In this document: piece by piece, positions 47,706-58,204 of the stretch | Numbering within the stretch: position 1 is the stretch's first letter | Layout: each line of letters opens with the position of its first letter | Assembly: GCA_030679145.1 (NCBI GenBank) | Contig: JAUXTU010000052.1 | Coordinates: 1 to 64,000 of the forward strand | DNA from: Bacteroidota bacterium | GTDB lineage: Bacteria > Bacteroidota > Ignavibacteria > UBA10030 > UBA8401 | Direction of reading: 5' to 3' | Length of the DNA: 64,000 bases | Made by a program: the position numbers and the translations under genes | Notes under the pieces: model-generated | The model's database searches: none | The model's input: only the letters and a program-made list of their open reading frames with translations | What the model was told of the DNA's origin: nothing

Positions 47706-49568
47706 GTGAAAATCCCTCAAGAAAAAATAGATGAGATCCGAGCCGCATCGGATATTGTTGATGTGATCTCCACGAGACTTCAACTGAAAAAACGAGGCAA
47801 AGACTATCTTGGTTTGTGTCCATTTCATCAGGAAAAGACACCCTCGTTCAGTGTCAGTCCAAATAAACAGATGTTCTATTGTTTCGGCTGCCATCGCGGG
47901 GGCGATGTTATAAAATTTGTGATGGAATATGAGAAGTCCTCATACATTGAAGCATTGGAAATTCTTGCTGAGCGCGCCGGTATTTCAATCACCCGAACAG
48001 AAGAAGCATATGAAGCTGCAAACGAAACCGAGAAAATGTATAATGTGATGTCGTTTGCAGCGCGTGCATTCTTTGCAAATCTTACCAAAACAACTGAAGG
48101 TGAATTTGCGTTGAACTATTTTCGCGAGAGAAGTTTTACCAACCAAACAATGACCACGTTCGGGCTCGGATATTCTTTGCGCGGATGGGATTCATTGCTA
48201 AAGAAAGCGCAGGAAGAAGGGATCGATCCGGAACAATTAGAGAAAGTTGGGCTTGTTCGTCGTCGTGAAGATGGTGGAAATTATGATACATTTCGCGGCC
48301 GAGTAATGTTCCCGATTTTCAATACAAATGGAAGGGTAATTGCGTTTGGTGCGCGGAAGATATACGAAGATGACAATCTTGGAAAATATATCAATTCTTC
48401 GGAAACCCCGATCTATCACAAAAGTAAAGTGCTTTACGGACTTTCACAAGCAAAGGATGCAATCCGCGAACGGGATTTTGTCGTATTAGTGGAAGGATAC
48501 GCAGACCTTATTTCTGTATATCAGGCAGGAACAAAAAATATTGTTGCATCCAGCGGAACGGCGCTCACGACAGAACAAATTCAACTGATCTCGCGTTATA
48601 CAAAAAATATTACGCTTGTATATGATGCCGATTCTGCCGGTGCGAATGCAATGATGCGCGGAGTAGATCTTATTCTTGAAGGAGGTCTTGATGTGCGAAT
48701 TGTGCAGCTTCCCGAAAACGAAGATCCAGATTCTTATGTTCGAAAGAACGGCGGCAAGGCATTTGAAGAATTGTTGAAACGATCTGTGACATTCATTGAT
48801 TACAAAGCAAATGAATTTCAACGTGCAGGAAATTTTGATTCACCGGAAGGAAAAGCAGAGGCAGTGCGAGGACTCGTTCAGTCCATAGCAAAAATTGGCG
48901 ATCAATTGAAACGTTCATTCTTTATTAAAGAAGTTGCGGAAAAATATAATCTGTATGAATCAATGCTGTACAGTGAACTTGAAAAATTTACACGAAGGGT
49001 ACCGCATAAATTCGTAGAGACCGCAAAAACGGAAATTCCCGAAGAGGAACGGGCAACGAATAAACGGAAAGTTCTTGTTAGCGAAATTCCGTTGGAAGAA
49101 AAAGAAATACTCTCTGCTGTATTTGAAGATCCTAAAGAAATGATCCCTTTCATTTTTGGCAATGTACATCCGGAAGATTTTTCACATCCGATTTCAAGAA
49201 AAATCTCAGAACTTATATTGAGTGTTTTCGATGAAACAGGAGAAGTAGATGTCAATCATCTTATTACAATGTTAACTGACGATCAGGAAAAGACGATGGT
49301 CGCCAATATTACATTCAATCGATATCAGCTTGGTGAACGGTGGAATAAGATTGGTGGCAAGGTAAGCGAAACACGATTATATGAATCAGCTTTCGGAGCG
49401 ATTAAAACATTGAAGAAGAAGCGATTGGAAACAGAGCTTGCCGATAATCGAATTAATATGAAAAATGCATCTATGAGCGGAAGTGATACGATTCCTTTCT
49501 TAAAACACCAACAGGAAATTCTGACAAGGCTAAAGGAAATTGATGGATTGAAATTAATGAAGGGCTGA
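47706..49568 (+). CDS. dnaG: DNA primase
   Basis: CHC2 zinc motif LCPFHQEKTPSFSVSPNKQMFYCFGC; TOPRIM VEGYADLISVYQAG; GTG start at 47706. Confidence 0.96.
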   Translation: MKIPQEKIDEIRAASDIVDVISTRLQLKKRGKDYLGLCPFHQEKTPSFSVSPNKQMFYCFGCHRGGDVIKFVMEYEKSSYIEALEILAERAGISITRTEEAYEAANETEKMYNVMSFAARAFFANLTKTTEGEFALNYFRERSFTNQTMTTFGLGYSLRGWDSLLKKAQEEGIDPEQLEKVGLVRRREDGGNYDTFRGRVMFPIFNTNGRVIAFGARKIYEDDNLGKYINSSETPIYHKSKVLYGLSQAKDAIRERDFVVLVEGYADLISVYQAGTKNIVASSGTALTTEQIQLISRYTKNITLVYDADSAGANAMMRGVDLILEGGLDVRIVQLPENEDPDSYVRKNGGKAFEELLKRSVTFIDYKANEFQRAGNFDSPEGKAEAVRGLVQSIAKIGDQLKRSFFIKEVAEKYNLYESMLYSELEKFTRRVPHKFVETAKTEIPEEERATNKRKVLVSEIPLEEKEILSAVFEDPKEMIPFIFGNVHPEDFSHPISRKISELILSVFDETGEVDVNHLITMLTDDQEKTMVANITFNRYQLGERWNKIGGKVSETRLYESAFGAIKTLKKKRLETELADNRINMKNASMSGSDTIPFLKHQQEILTRLKEIDGLKLMKG

Positions 49569-49575
49569 CGTTGTA

Positions 49576-50754
49576 ATGAGCAATGATTTTTTTTACGAAA
49601 AGTTAACGCCAATTGATAATTTTGTTGATATCTCCGATCCGAAGATCTATACAGAAATGCCTGAAGATTGGCATATCGCCGTTTCTGACGTTAAAAATTC
49701 CACGGAGTTGATTCGAACAGGACGCTATAAAGAAGTGAACCTGATCGGTGCATCAACGATCATGGCGTTGCTCAATCTTAAGAAATCTTTTTCCCTTCCA
49801 TTTATCTTCGGCGGAGATGGCGCATGTGTCTGCATTCCCGAATCAATGGTTGATGAAGCAAAGCAATCTCTTCTCGCTACAAAATTAATGGCAAAAGATT
49901 TGTACGGCATAGAACTTCGTGTTGGAGTTGTTCCCATTCGTTTTGTTCGCGAACAAGGATACAATGTGTTAGTTGCTCCCTGTCGATTATCGAAATCATT
50001 TGATCAGGCAGCATTCAGCGGCGGCGGTTTGCAATTTGCGGAAGATTGTTTGAAAGATCCGAAAACCGAATTCCAATTTGCGCTCGATCCCGGCGAGAGC
50101 AAACCATCAGCTGATTTTACAGGATTGGAATGCCGTTGGCAAAATGTTCCAAGCACACAAGGTGAAATCGTTACGTTAATAGTTCAAGCGCTTGGTAAAT
50201 CCGATAAAGAAAAGAATGAAACATATCGTGAAATTATCGGGAAGATCGGCATAATTTACGGAAATGATGCTAAATGCCATCCATTGCAGGAGAAACTTCT
50301 CACAATGTCGTTGAGTGAAGAGCAGCTTGCGGGTGAATCAAATATACGATCCTATTCAAAAGGTAAACTCTATAGAATTTGGTATTGGTTTAAGATACGG
50401 TATGGTGTTTTGCTCGGTAAATTTATGATGTCTCAACAAATCAAAACAGAATTGACCGATTGGGGAGCATATAAGAAATCGGTGATTGAAAATACCGATT
50501 TCAAAAAATTTGATGACAAACTTCGTCAGGTTCTTTCCGGTTCAGTTGAGCAGCGAGAACAACTTACGTTGTATCTGGAGGAAAAATATCGCTCAAAAGA
50601 ATTGGTATATGGAATTCATGCTGCTTCGAGTGCTTTATTAACGTGTCTGCTTTTTAATTATAATCAGGCGCATGTTCACCTTGTCGATTCGAATGACGGC
50701 GGATATGCGATTGCAGCAATACAATTAAAAGAACGATTGAATAATGTGAAATAG
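49576..50754 (+). CDS. DUF3095 family (cyclase-like) protein
   Basis: DWHIAVSDVKNSTELIRTGRYKEVNLIGA; FIFGGDGACVCIP. Confidence 0.75.
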   Translation: MSNDFFYEKLTPIDNFVDISDPKIYTEMPEDWHIAVSDVKNSTELIRTGRYKEVNLIGASTIMALLNLKKSFSLPFIFGGDGACVCIPESMVDEAKQSLLATKLMAKDLYGIELRVGVVPIRFVREQGYNVLVAPCRLSKSFDQAAFSGGGLQFAEDCLKDPKTEFQFALDPGESKPSADFTGLECRWQNVPSTQGEIVTLIVQALGKSDKEKNETYREIIGKIGIIYGNDAKCHPLQEKLLTMSLSEEQLAGESNIRSYSKGKLYRIWYWFKIRYGVLLGKFMMSQQIKTELTDWGAYKKSVIENTDFKKFDDKLRQVLSGSVEQREQLTLYLEEKYRSKELVYGIHAASSALLTCLLFNYNQAHVHLVDSNDGGYAIAAIQLKERLNNVK

Positions 50755-51004
50755 CAAGGAGGGGGCTGATCACATCCCTTTCATTAGAAATCATTCTACA
50801 TTTGATTGAAAATAAATTTCTATATCAGATATCAAAATATTTACGTAGCTTGGACATATAAGGTATATACCATAAACGGAAATCCACAAAACCTCGATTA
50901 AAAAATTGGACATACATTACACAGGTATTGTTTATCTGAATAGTGTTCCATGAGAAATATGTGCAGACGAGAACTCATCCAACAACAACACAAAGGAGGT
51001 AGCA

Positions 51005-51433
51005 ATGAACACAAAACTCAATTTGATGCAGTGGACAATGGCATCACTTGCGGTCTTCGTAATCATAACGATCTTCACATTTGTTATGATCAGACTCGGG
51101 GTTGAACCTTGGGTATCGCCAATTCCACAGGATCAAGTAACTCTGACCGACCGAATCGCTACATATCTCTCGAGGCTCATTCTGGCGGGTCTTTTCACAT
51201 ACATCTTTACGAAAACGACCTATGAAGACAAATCAAGCATTGGTCACGGTCTTCGCTATGGTTTTGGGATGGGACTGCTCATGTTTGTCCCAAACTTTGT
51301 AGCACGTATAGTTCATGCAGATTCGCCAATTACTGTGCAAGGAACTTTTATGGTTGTAGGAGTAATACAGTCTATTGTCTGTGGAGCGGCAATGGCATAT
51401 TTGTATAAGTCGGACAAACCCAAAAATTCATAG
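51005..51433 (+). CDS. Small membrane protein, hypothetical
   Basis: 4 hydrophobic segments; AAAGGAGG ribosome-binding site just upstream. Confidence 0.6.
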   Translation: MNTKLNLMQWTMASLAVFVIITIFTFVMIRLGVEPWVSPIPQDQVTLTDRIATYLSRLILAGLFTYIFTKTTYEDKSSIGHGLRYGFGMGLLMFVPNFVARIVHADSPITVQGTFMVVGVIQSIVCGAAMAYLYKSDKPKNS

Positions 51434-51436
51434 ATA

Positions 51437-51466
51437 GATAGCGCTTACTCTCATCTGGGCGCTATC
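51437..51466 (+). terminator. Hairpin GATAGCGC...GCGCTATC
   Basis: 8-bp perfect stem after 51005 gene. Confidence 0.55.
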
Positions 51467-51547
51467 ATAATCCTATTAGAAAACAAACGGGAACAGGAAA
51501 TTAATAGATTTATGATTTTAATTCCTTGTTCCCGAATTTCTGATTGG

Positions 51548-51578
51548 GACTTTCCAAACCATAGAAATTTGGAAAGTC
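51548..51578. repeat. Inverted repeat GACTTTCCAAA...TTTGGAAAGTC
   Basis: 11-bp perfect arms; similar in style to the 7304 palindrome. Confidence 0.7.
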
Positions 51579-51591
51579 TATCCAGTCAACA

Positions 51592-52881
51592 CTACATCTT
51601 TGCAATTATTGCATTTCCAAATTCAGAGCATTTTACTTCTGTTGCTCCTTCCATTTGTCGGGCAAAATCATATGTTACCATTTTTGCACCGATTGCTCCG
51701 TTCAATCCTTTAATGATGAGGTCAGCTGCTTCAGCCCAACCAAGGTAACGAAACATCATTTCACCGCTCAACACAACTGATCCCGGATTGACCTTATCCA
51801 GATTTGCATATTTTGGAGCCGTTCCGTGTGTTGCTTCAAAAATCGCATGTCCTGTAATGTAATTGATGTTTCCGCCCGGAGCAATTCCAATTCCGCCGAC
51901 CTGTGCAGCGAGCGCGTCAGAAAGATAGTCGCCGTTCAAATTCAATGTAGCAATGACATCAAAATCTTCCGGTCGTGTAAGGACTTGCTGCAATGTAATA
52001 TCAGCAATTGCATCTTTGATTACGATTCCTGCGCCCGGTTTTCCTTCGGGTATTTTGCACCATGGTCCGTCGTCAATCTCCACAGCTCCGAAAAATTCTT
52101 TTGCGGTTTGATATCCCCAATCACGGAATGCACCTTCGGTGAACTTCATGATATTTCCTTTATGAACGATCGTGACGCTTTTTCGTTTGTTCTTAATTGC
52201 ATAACTGATTGCACTATGAACAAGTCGCACTGTTCCGGAATAACTTACCGCCTTGATCCCAATACCAACGTTAATATCCGCGGGGAAATTTGGAGTGCCA
52301 ACCGATTTCCAGAATGATTCTGTTTTTTCTTTTGTACCAAAACGGACCTTATTAAAATCTTTTGGAAATTCTTTTGCAAGAAGATCCAATACTTTTTGAG
52401 CTTCAGGTGAGCCGCCCGGATATTCAATTCCCGCATAGATGTCTTCTGTATTTTCACGGAAGATCACCATCTCCACTTTTTCTGGACGTTTTACCGGAGA
52501 TGGAACACCGGTGAAATATTGAACCGGACGCAGACAAACATAAAGATCGAGCATCTGACGAAGAGCGACATTCAATGAACGAATTCCCCCGCCAACCGGA
52601 GTTGTTAATGGTCCTTTGATACCGACGAGATATTGTTTGAAAGCATCGATTGTTTCATCAGGCAGCCATGTTTTCAATTTGTCGAATGATTTTTGCCCTG
52701 CAAGAACTTCTTTCCATTCGATCTTTTTTTTTCCTCCGTATGCTTTTGCAACTGCGGCATCAAGAACGCGCACTGATGCGCGCCAAATATCCGGACCTGT
52801 TCCGTCTCCTTCAATAAATGGAATAATTGGATTGTCCGGAACGATAAGTTTTCCATTTTGTGTTGTAATTTTTTCTGCCAT
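51592..52881 (-). CDS. icd: Isocitrate dehydrogenase (NADP+)
   Basis: [53 protein letters not shown]. Confidence 0.97.
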   Translation of the reverse strand: MAEKITTQNGKLIVPDNPIIPFIEGDGTGPDIWRASVRVLDAAVAKAYGGKKKIEWKEVLAGQKSFDKLKTWLPDETIDAFKQYLVGIKGPLTTPVGGGIRSLNVALRQMLDLYVCLRPVQYFTGVPSPVKRPEKVEMVIFRENTEDIYAGIEYPGGSPEAQKVLDLLAKEFPKDFNKVRFGTKEKTESFWKSVGTPNFPADINVGIGIKAVSYSGTVRLVHSAISYAIKNKRKSVTIVHKGNIMKFTEGAFRDWGYQTAKEFFGAVEIDDGPWCKIPEGKPGAGIVIKDAIADITLQQVLTRPEDFDVIATLNLNGDYLSDALAAQVGGIGIAPGGNINYITGHAIFEATHGTAPKYANLDKVNPGSVVLSGEMMFRYLGWAEAADLIIKGLNGAIGAKMVTYDFARQMEGATEVKCSEFGNAIIAKM

Positions 52882-53020
52882 AATGATTCCTTGATGCTTA
52901 TTTAATAGTCACGTTTTAACTTCGCTTTCCAAAGGAATCCCTTCGGGACAGTGTGACCAGAGTGAGTAGTTATCATCCCGAGCAAAGTTGCGGGATGATG
53001 AATTGCAATTAATATTGAAT

Positions 53021-53431
53021 CTATACTATGTTTGCTCGAATTTTATCCGCAACATCTTTCATTTGTCCGTCTGCATATTTCTTAAGACTAAGATTGAATG
53101 AAATATTATCATTTGAATATCGCGGAGTGATATGAATATGAAAATGAAAAACAGATTGCCCCGCTACCTCGCCGTTATTGGCAAAAAAATTGAATCCTTC
53201 AAGATTGAACGTCTTCACTAATGATTTTGCCACTTTTTGTGTCACCGTTATCAATTCCCCAAGTTCTGATTCAGGAACTTCCAAAAAGTTCTTATATTCT
53301 TTTTTTGGAATTACCAACGCGTGTCCGTAATGGATTGGCATAATATCAATAATTGAGATGACGTTGTCCGTCTCATACAGAATTTCCGCAGGGATTTCGC
53401 GGTTTATGACCTTTGTAAATATTGTGCTCAT
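53021..53431 (-). CDS. HIT family hydrolase
   Basis: TIFTKVINREIPAEILYETD; VFHFHIHITPRY histidine triad. Confidence 0.95.
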   Translation of the reverse strand: MSTIFTKVINREIPAEILYETDNVISIIDIMPIHYGHALVIPKKEYKNFLEVPESELGELITVTQKVAKSLVKTFNLEGFNFFANNGEVAGQSVFHFHIHITPRYSNDNISFNLSLKKYADGQMKDVADKIRANIV

Positions 53432-53579
53432 GGTGTTGTAAAATGGTTTGAGAAATTTGTGGTTATTATCGTTCTTTCTGTAATGAAATTAGAAAAAGAA
53501 GTGGAGAATTTAAAGGGAAAAATCTTTATATTTCTCAACCCAAAAAAGTCAATTATCTACAAAACTCAATGAGGAACGT

Positions 53580-54977
53580 ATGAAAAAATTTATCATTTAT
53601 GGAATGCTTGTTATCAGTGCGGCATCACTGGCATTGATGGGTTTCCAATGCTCATCTGCTGAGATGACAAGCGCAAAACTGTATATCAACAGAAAAGAAT
53701 TTACCAATGCTGAAGTTCAATTAATGAAAGAAGTTGCAAAGAATCCGAAAAACGAAGAAGCATGGTATTTACTTGGGCAGATTAGATTTGAATTGAAGAA
53801 TTATACAGGAATGAAAGATGCATTTGTTAAAGCAAAAGAAGTCGGTTCAAAATTCAAAAAAGAAGTTGAGGGACAAACGCTGGCAACGTGGGCGCGCTTG
53901 TTCAATCAGGGTGTTGAAGAATTGAACAAGGCTGAAGATTCAACCGGTTTTAATGCTGCAATTGAAACGTATAAATTAGCATCATATGTATTACCTGAAA
54001 GCACGATCAATCATCAAAATCTTGGTTTGGCGTACTATCGTAAAGGTGATTTTGACAATGCCATTCCGCCGTTGACAATTGCTTTAGATAAAGCAAATTC
54101 GCTGTTTGCAGTAAAAATTTTAAGCGGTATCTATTTGACACGGGCAAGTGAATTAAAATCAAAATTTACAGAACAGAACAGGGCTGCAATCGATGAAATG
54201 AAAAATCTTGGTCAGATAAGAGAAAAAATTAAAGCTGTTGATGTGAAATATTTTATTGGCGATCCAAGCAATATTGATAAAGAGACCAAGGGTAAGGGAA
54301 AGCAGGCAGTTGTTGTAAAAGAAAATTGGAAATATAATAAGTATAATTTAACTGTTGTGATTGAAGGAGAATTGGTTACGTCGGTAAAATATACAACCCC
54401 GTATGTTGCACCAATTGATTCATCAAGCCATAAGTTATCACTTGTGGAGTATGATAAAGCGATTGAAGTCCTGAAGAAAGGAAGTGCTTCATACCCTGAA
54501 GATGCGGAAATTTCTGAGAGTTTGATGAATTCATATATCGGTGCTGAGCGAAATGCAGAAGCACGAGTGTTATTAGATGAACGCGTAAGAAAATATCCCG
54601 ACAGCAAATTTGACCATTATAACCTTGGTGTATTCTTGCTAAAAGATAATAAGTACGAAGAATCTGTGAACGAATTTAAATCGGTGCTGGTAATTGATCC
54701 TGAATTTAGTTCAGCCACGTATAATCTTGCTGCAACATACGTTAACTGGGGTGTTGCTGAGCAAGAACGTTTAAAGAAAGAAAAGAAGGATGAAGATAAA
54801 TCGTATCAGGAAAAATTCAAACTAGCTATTCCATTTTTGGAAAAAGTGATTGAAACAAAACCGAATGATGTTCAAATATTGGAATTACTTGGACAGGTAT
54901 ATGCAAATTTAGGCAATGTTGAAAAAGCAAATGCCGCATATAAAAAAGCTGATGATATCAGACAGGAAAAAAATTAA
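53580..54977 (+). CDS. TPR-repeat lipoprotein
   Basis: Signal with lipobox LMGFQC; multiple TPR units. Confidence 0.88.
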   Translation: MKKFIIYGMLVISAASLALMGFQCSSAEMTSAKLYINRKEFTNAEVQLMKEVAKNPKNEEAWYLLGQIRFELKNYTGMKDAFVKAKEVGSKFKKEVEGQTLATWARLFNQGVEELNKAEDSTGFNAAIETYKLASYVLPESTINHQNLGLAYYRKGDFDNAIPPLTIALDKANSLFAVKILSGIYLTRASELKSKFTEQNRAAIDEMKNLGQIREKIKAVDVKYFIGDPSNIDKETKGKGKQAVVVKENWKYNKYNLTVVIEGELVTSVKYTTPYVAPIDSSSHKLSLVEYDKAIEVLKKGSASYPEDAEISESLMNSYIGAERNAEARVLLDERVRKYPDSKFDHYNLGVFLLKDNKYEESVNEFKSVLVIDPEFSSATYNLAATYVNWGVAEQERLKKEKKDEDKSYQEKFKLAIPFLEKVIETKPNDVQILELLGQVYANLGNVEKANAAYKKADDIRQEKN

Positions 54978-54992
54978 GAGATAATGTTTATG

Positions 54993-55040
54993 TCCGAAAC
55001 TGATGATCACAGATCGTGAACATTAGCTTCGGATTTTGTT
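54993..55040 (+). terminator. Long terminator hairpin TCCGAA-a-CTGATG-a-TCAC/GTGA-a-CATTAG-c-TTCGGA-T tract
   Basis: Three stacked stems plus TTTTGTTTTTTT. Confidence 0.8.
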
Positions 55041-55058
55041 TTTTTATGAAAGAATATT

Positions 55059-55388
55059 ATGAGCAATCCACAGCCGCCGCAAGGACAACAGATTAACATT
55101 GAATTGGGAGAGAAAGAAGCAGAAGGGACGTATTCGAATCTTGCTATTATCACCCATTCGCCGGCAGAATTTGTCATCGATTTTACGCGAATTCTACCTG
55201 GTGTTCCGAAAGCACGCGTTCAAGCAAGAATTATTATGACACCCCAGCATACAAAATTATTGATGAATGCAATTCGTGATAATATCCAAAAGTATGAAGA
55301 AAAATTTGGTGAGATAAAGATTTTCGGAGAAGAGACCGCCAATCCTTTTGGTTTTCAAATTCCTGTAAAAGAAGAGAAAGTGCATTAG
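55059..55388 (+). CDS. DUF3467 family protein
   Basis: GTYSNLAIITHSPAEFVIDFTRILPGVPKARVQARIIMTPQHTKLLMNAI. Confidence 0.88.
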   Translation: MSNPQPPQGQQINIELGEKEAEGTYSNLAIITHSPAEFVIDFTRILPGVPKARVQARIIMTPQHTKLLMNAIRDNIQKYEEKFGEIKIFGEETANPFGFQIPVKEEKVH

Positions 55389-55527
55389 GCTGTGAGCGTT
55401 ACCACAATTTCGTAATTCTATTCTTCACAATATTAGTGAAGTAAGGGATATGTAGTTTGTTGTATTTCATAATACTGCATTGTATCTTGCCTTCAAGAAT
55501 TTCATTTAATTATCAAGGGGAATATTC

Positions 55528-58194
55528 ATGCAAACCTCTCTACTGCATTCCAAACGCCATTGGTTGAAATTGTTCGTTGTTCTTTTTGCAACCCTTCCGT
55601 TTTCATATAATTGTTTTGAACAACCGGCCGATTTCAAAGCACCAATGTGGGAAACCCCGCTGAATTTGACCCTGGTCAAGAAAACATTTTTTTTCAGCGA
55701 TGTAGTAAATAAAGATCCTAAATTTGATACAACAACCGGTGTTGTGCTTTATAAACCGACTGAAAATGCCATCGGTTCCAAACAAGGGATATCGAAAGAT
55801 GTCTTTACTATGCCCTCTCCAAAAGGGAATACGATTCAACAAGAGATTGGTGTTGTCCCCGTAGATATAGGAAATCAACCGCCCGCCAGTATAACAGCAA
55901 ATCAATTGGGAATCAAATCTTCCGATCTTAATCCTTCGATCGATCCTCAAATAGACACATTGTCACCTTCGCAATTGGGATTGCCGGTGGGAGTTCCATT
56001 TGTCACAGATCTTCCTGCAATTCAAATTGATCAAAATTTTGGTGATACAACACAATATACTTATTTAGTCTTTGCTAATGGAACAATGAGTTTAAAGATC
56101 ACCAATAATTTTCCATTTGCAATTAAGTTCGCAAACAATCAACTCCGATTGGTCAATTTCAATACTATAAATGATACAAATCAGACTGTGGCAGCATTTG
56201 TTTTTTCAGGTCAAATCGATGCGGGTACATTTGCTATTTCAAATCCGGTATTATTGGCAGGTGTTACAATGGATGGGATTTTGAAGTTGAAAGGTTCAAT
56301 GTCTACCGTTGGCGCAACGGGAAAACAATTGAATGCCAGTCATAACATAATATCAGAATTGAGTGTTACAAATGCCCAAATACAATCTATGGTTCCTGAA
56401 CCTTCCCCTTTAGTATTACCATTGAATGAAGTATTCGGTGATTCAACAGAATTTAAATATATTGTTTTCGAAAACGGACAAATGTCGCTGACGATAAACA
56501 ATAGTTTTCCTTTTGACATTCAATTTGTAGGCAATTCTCTTGTTCTGGTTAACAAAAATGATACAACACAAGTGGTCGGAACATTTGTATTTCCGGGTAA
56601 GATTACGGGAAAATCAGCGCCGGTATCCTCAAACCTTGTTCAATTAGCAAACAAAAGAATGGATGCAATTCTAAAGTTGAAAGGAACTGTAAACGTATCT
56701 AATTATTTGGGCAAAACCATCTTAAACAATGATATACTTACATCGACACTTTCGTTGACAAATGGATTTTTGCAGTCCGCGTTAGTGAATACCATCAATT
56801 TTAATCCAACCAGTGTGCTTGCTGTTAATGATTCCGGAGTTCTTCTTGATGAAAAGATCAAAGTAAAACTTGCAAAGTTTGAGAGTGGTGAAATGGAAGT
56901 CCGAATTGAAAATAGAACGGCTCTCAAATTGAGCGTTAAGTTTAGAATTTCGGAGTTGAAAGACAATTTGAAAGGTGGAAAAGTATTTAGTCTTGCCGGT
57001 GCCGATCAGGACACCATTGTTACAATAGATCCGGGGGTAACTTTGTCAGAGAAGATACAAATGAAAAATGTTTCATTTGTATCCCGTGATATAACGCCCA
57101 GCGGCGATACAAGTGTTACACAGAAATTGCATTTTGGTTTAGAAATAAAAACACTGAAAGCAAGCAGCGGATATATATTGGTCAATAAAACGGATCTGGT
57201 TGTTGCCGAAGTTAAACCTGATAGCACGTTAGGTTTTGTCCTTTCTGAAATACAAGGGAAAATTCCGCCGGAAACTTTATTGGTGAATCAATCTTTTGAT
57301 GTTGGGATCGGAGATATTGGAAACAATCTCACACTGAAAGGAATTAAGAGTGCAATTAATCTTTCAACGATAGTTGATTTGAGAGGGAAATTATTCCCAA
57401 CGGATGTGAATTTATATATAGTCCCAGTGAATAAATCCGGCGGCTACGCAGATTCTGTTCATATAACAAAACGCATCCAATCAGGAATTTCAATCATTCC
57501 AATTGATACTGCTTCGGTCAATAAATTGATGAACAGTTTCTTGGCAAGTCTGGGAGAATTACCTTCTAAATTCTTGGTGCGTGGCAATGTTATCATCAGC
57601 CCGCTCGATCTCTATGAGAATAATTCTAATGCAACAATTGGGGTAGGGGGGATAACTCAAAAAGACAGCGTATTTGTGAATTTAGATTACGCTATCCCTG
57701 TTGCAATTGGAATAAAAGATGGGCTATTGAAGAATCCGCCAACGGAATTTTCGGAAACGTTGCCTGATACAGCTCTCGTTAATCTTATTAAAAATGGGAA
57801 AATTTATCTCGACATCACAAATACATTCCCGCTTGATGTGGAATTGCAGTTAAAATTGCTGAAAGGAATTTTACCGGATAAAAAATTACCGGATACAATT
57901 TCTGCACCGGTGTTGACTATTCCTCAAAGCTTGACTGATACGGTGAATTATCCACCACTTCGAATTTTAGCAGACACAACAACTAATCGCACCGGTCAGC
58001 GTTCATTTACATTCCTTAATCTGACGCCGGATGATGCAAAAAAATTGAATGAAGCAGCATTCAGTGCAGTGGATCTGAAAATGAAAACATCCGGCAACGG
58101 AAACAGTGCCAAGGTATTCAATTTAACGGATAAGCTCGAGATGACCGTTAAGGCGAATATCATTTTCTTAGTCGATCAAGATAAATTAAAATAA
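55528..58194 (+). CDS. Large secreted/lipoprotein-like hypothetical with internal repeats
   Basis: Signal peptide plus lipobox-like SYNC; recurring NGxMSLxIxNxFPFxIxF modules. Confidence 0.7.
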   Translation: MQTSLLHSKRHWLKLFVVLFATLPFSYNCFEQPADFKAPMWETPLNLTLVKKTFFFSDVVNKDPKFDTTTGVVLYKPTENAIGSKQGISKDVFTMPSPKGNTIQQEIGVVPVDIGNQPPASITANQLGIKSSDLNPSIDPQIDTLSPSQLGLPVGVPFVTDLPAIQIDQNFGDTTQYTYLVFANGTMSLKITNNFPFAIKFANNQLRLVNFNTINDTNQTVAAFVFSGQIDAGTFAISNPVLLAGVTMDGILKLKGSMSTVGATGKQLNASHNIISELSVTNAQIQSMVPEPSPLVLPLNEVFGDSTEFKYIVFENGQMSLTINNSFPFDIQFVGNSLVLVNKNDTTQVVGTFVFPGKITGKSAPVSSNLVQLANKRMDAILKLKGTVNVSNYLGKTILNNDILTSTLSLTNGFLQSALVNTINFNPTSVLAVNDSGVLLDEKIKVKLAKFESGEMEVRIENRTALKLSVKFRISELKDNLKGGKVFSLAGADQDTIVTIDPGVTLSEKIQMKNVSFVSRDITPSGDTSVTQKLHFGLEIKTLKASSGYILVNKTDLVVAEVKPDSTLGFVLSEIQGKIPPETLLVNQSFDVGIGDIGNNLTLKGIKSAINLSTIVDLRGKLFPTDVNLYIVPVNKSGGYADSVHITKRIQSGISIIPIDTASVNKLMNSFLASLGELPSKFLVRGNVIISPLDLYENNSNATIGVGGITQKDSVFVNLDYAIPVAIGIKDGLLKNPPTEFSETLPDTALVNLIKNGKIYLDITNTFPLDVELQLKLLKGILPDKKLPDTISAPVLTIPQSLTDTVNYPPLRILADTTTNRTGQRSFTFLNLTPDDAKKLNEAAFSAVDLKMKTSGNGNSAKVFNLTDKLEMTVKANIIFLVDQDKLK

Positions 58195-58204
58195 TCACCA
58201 CATC

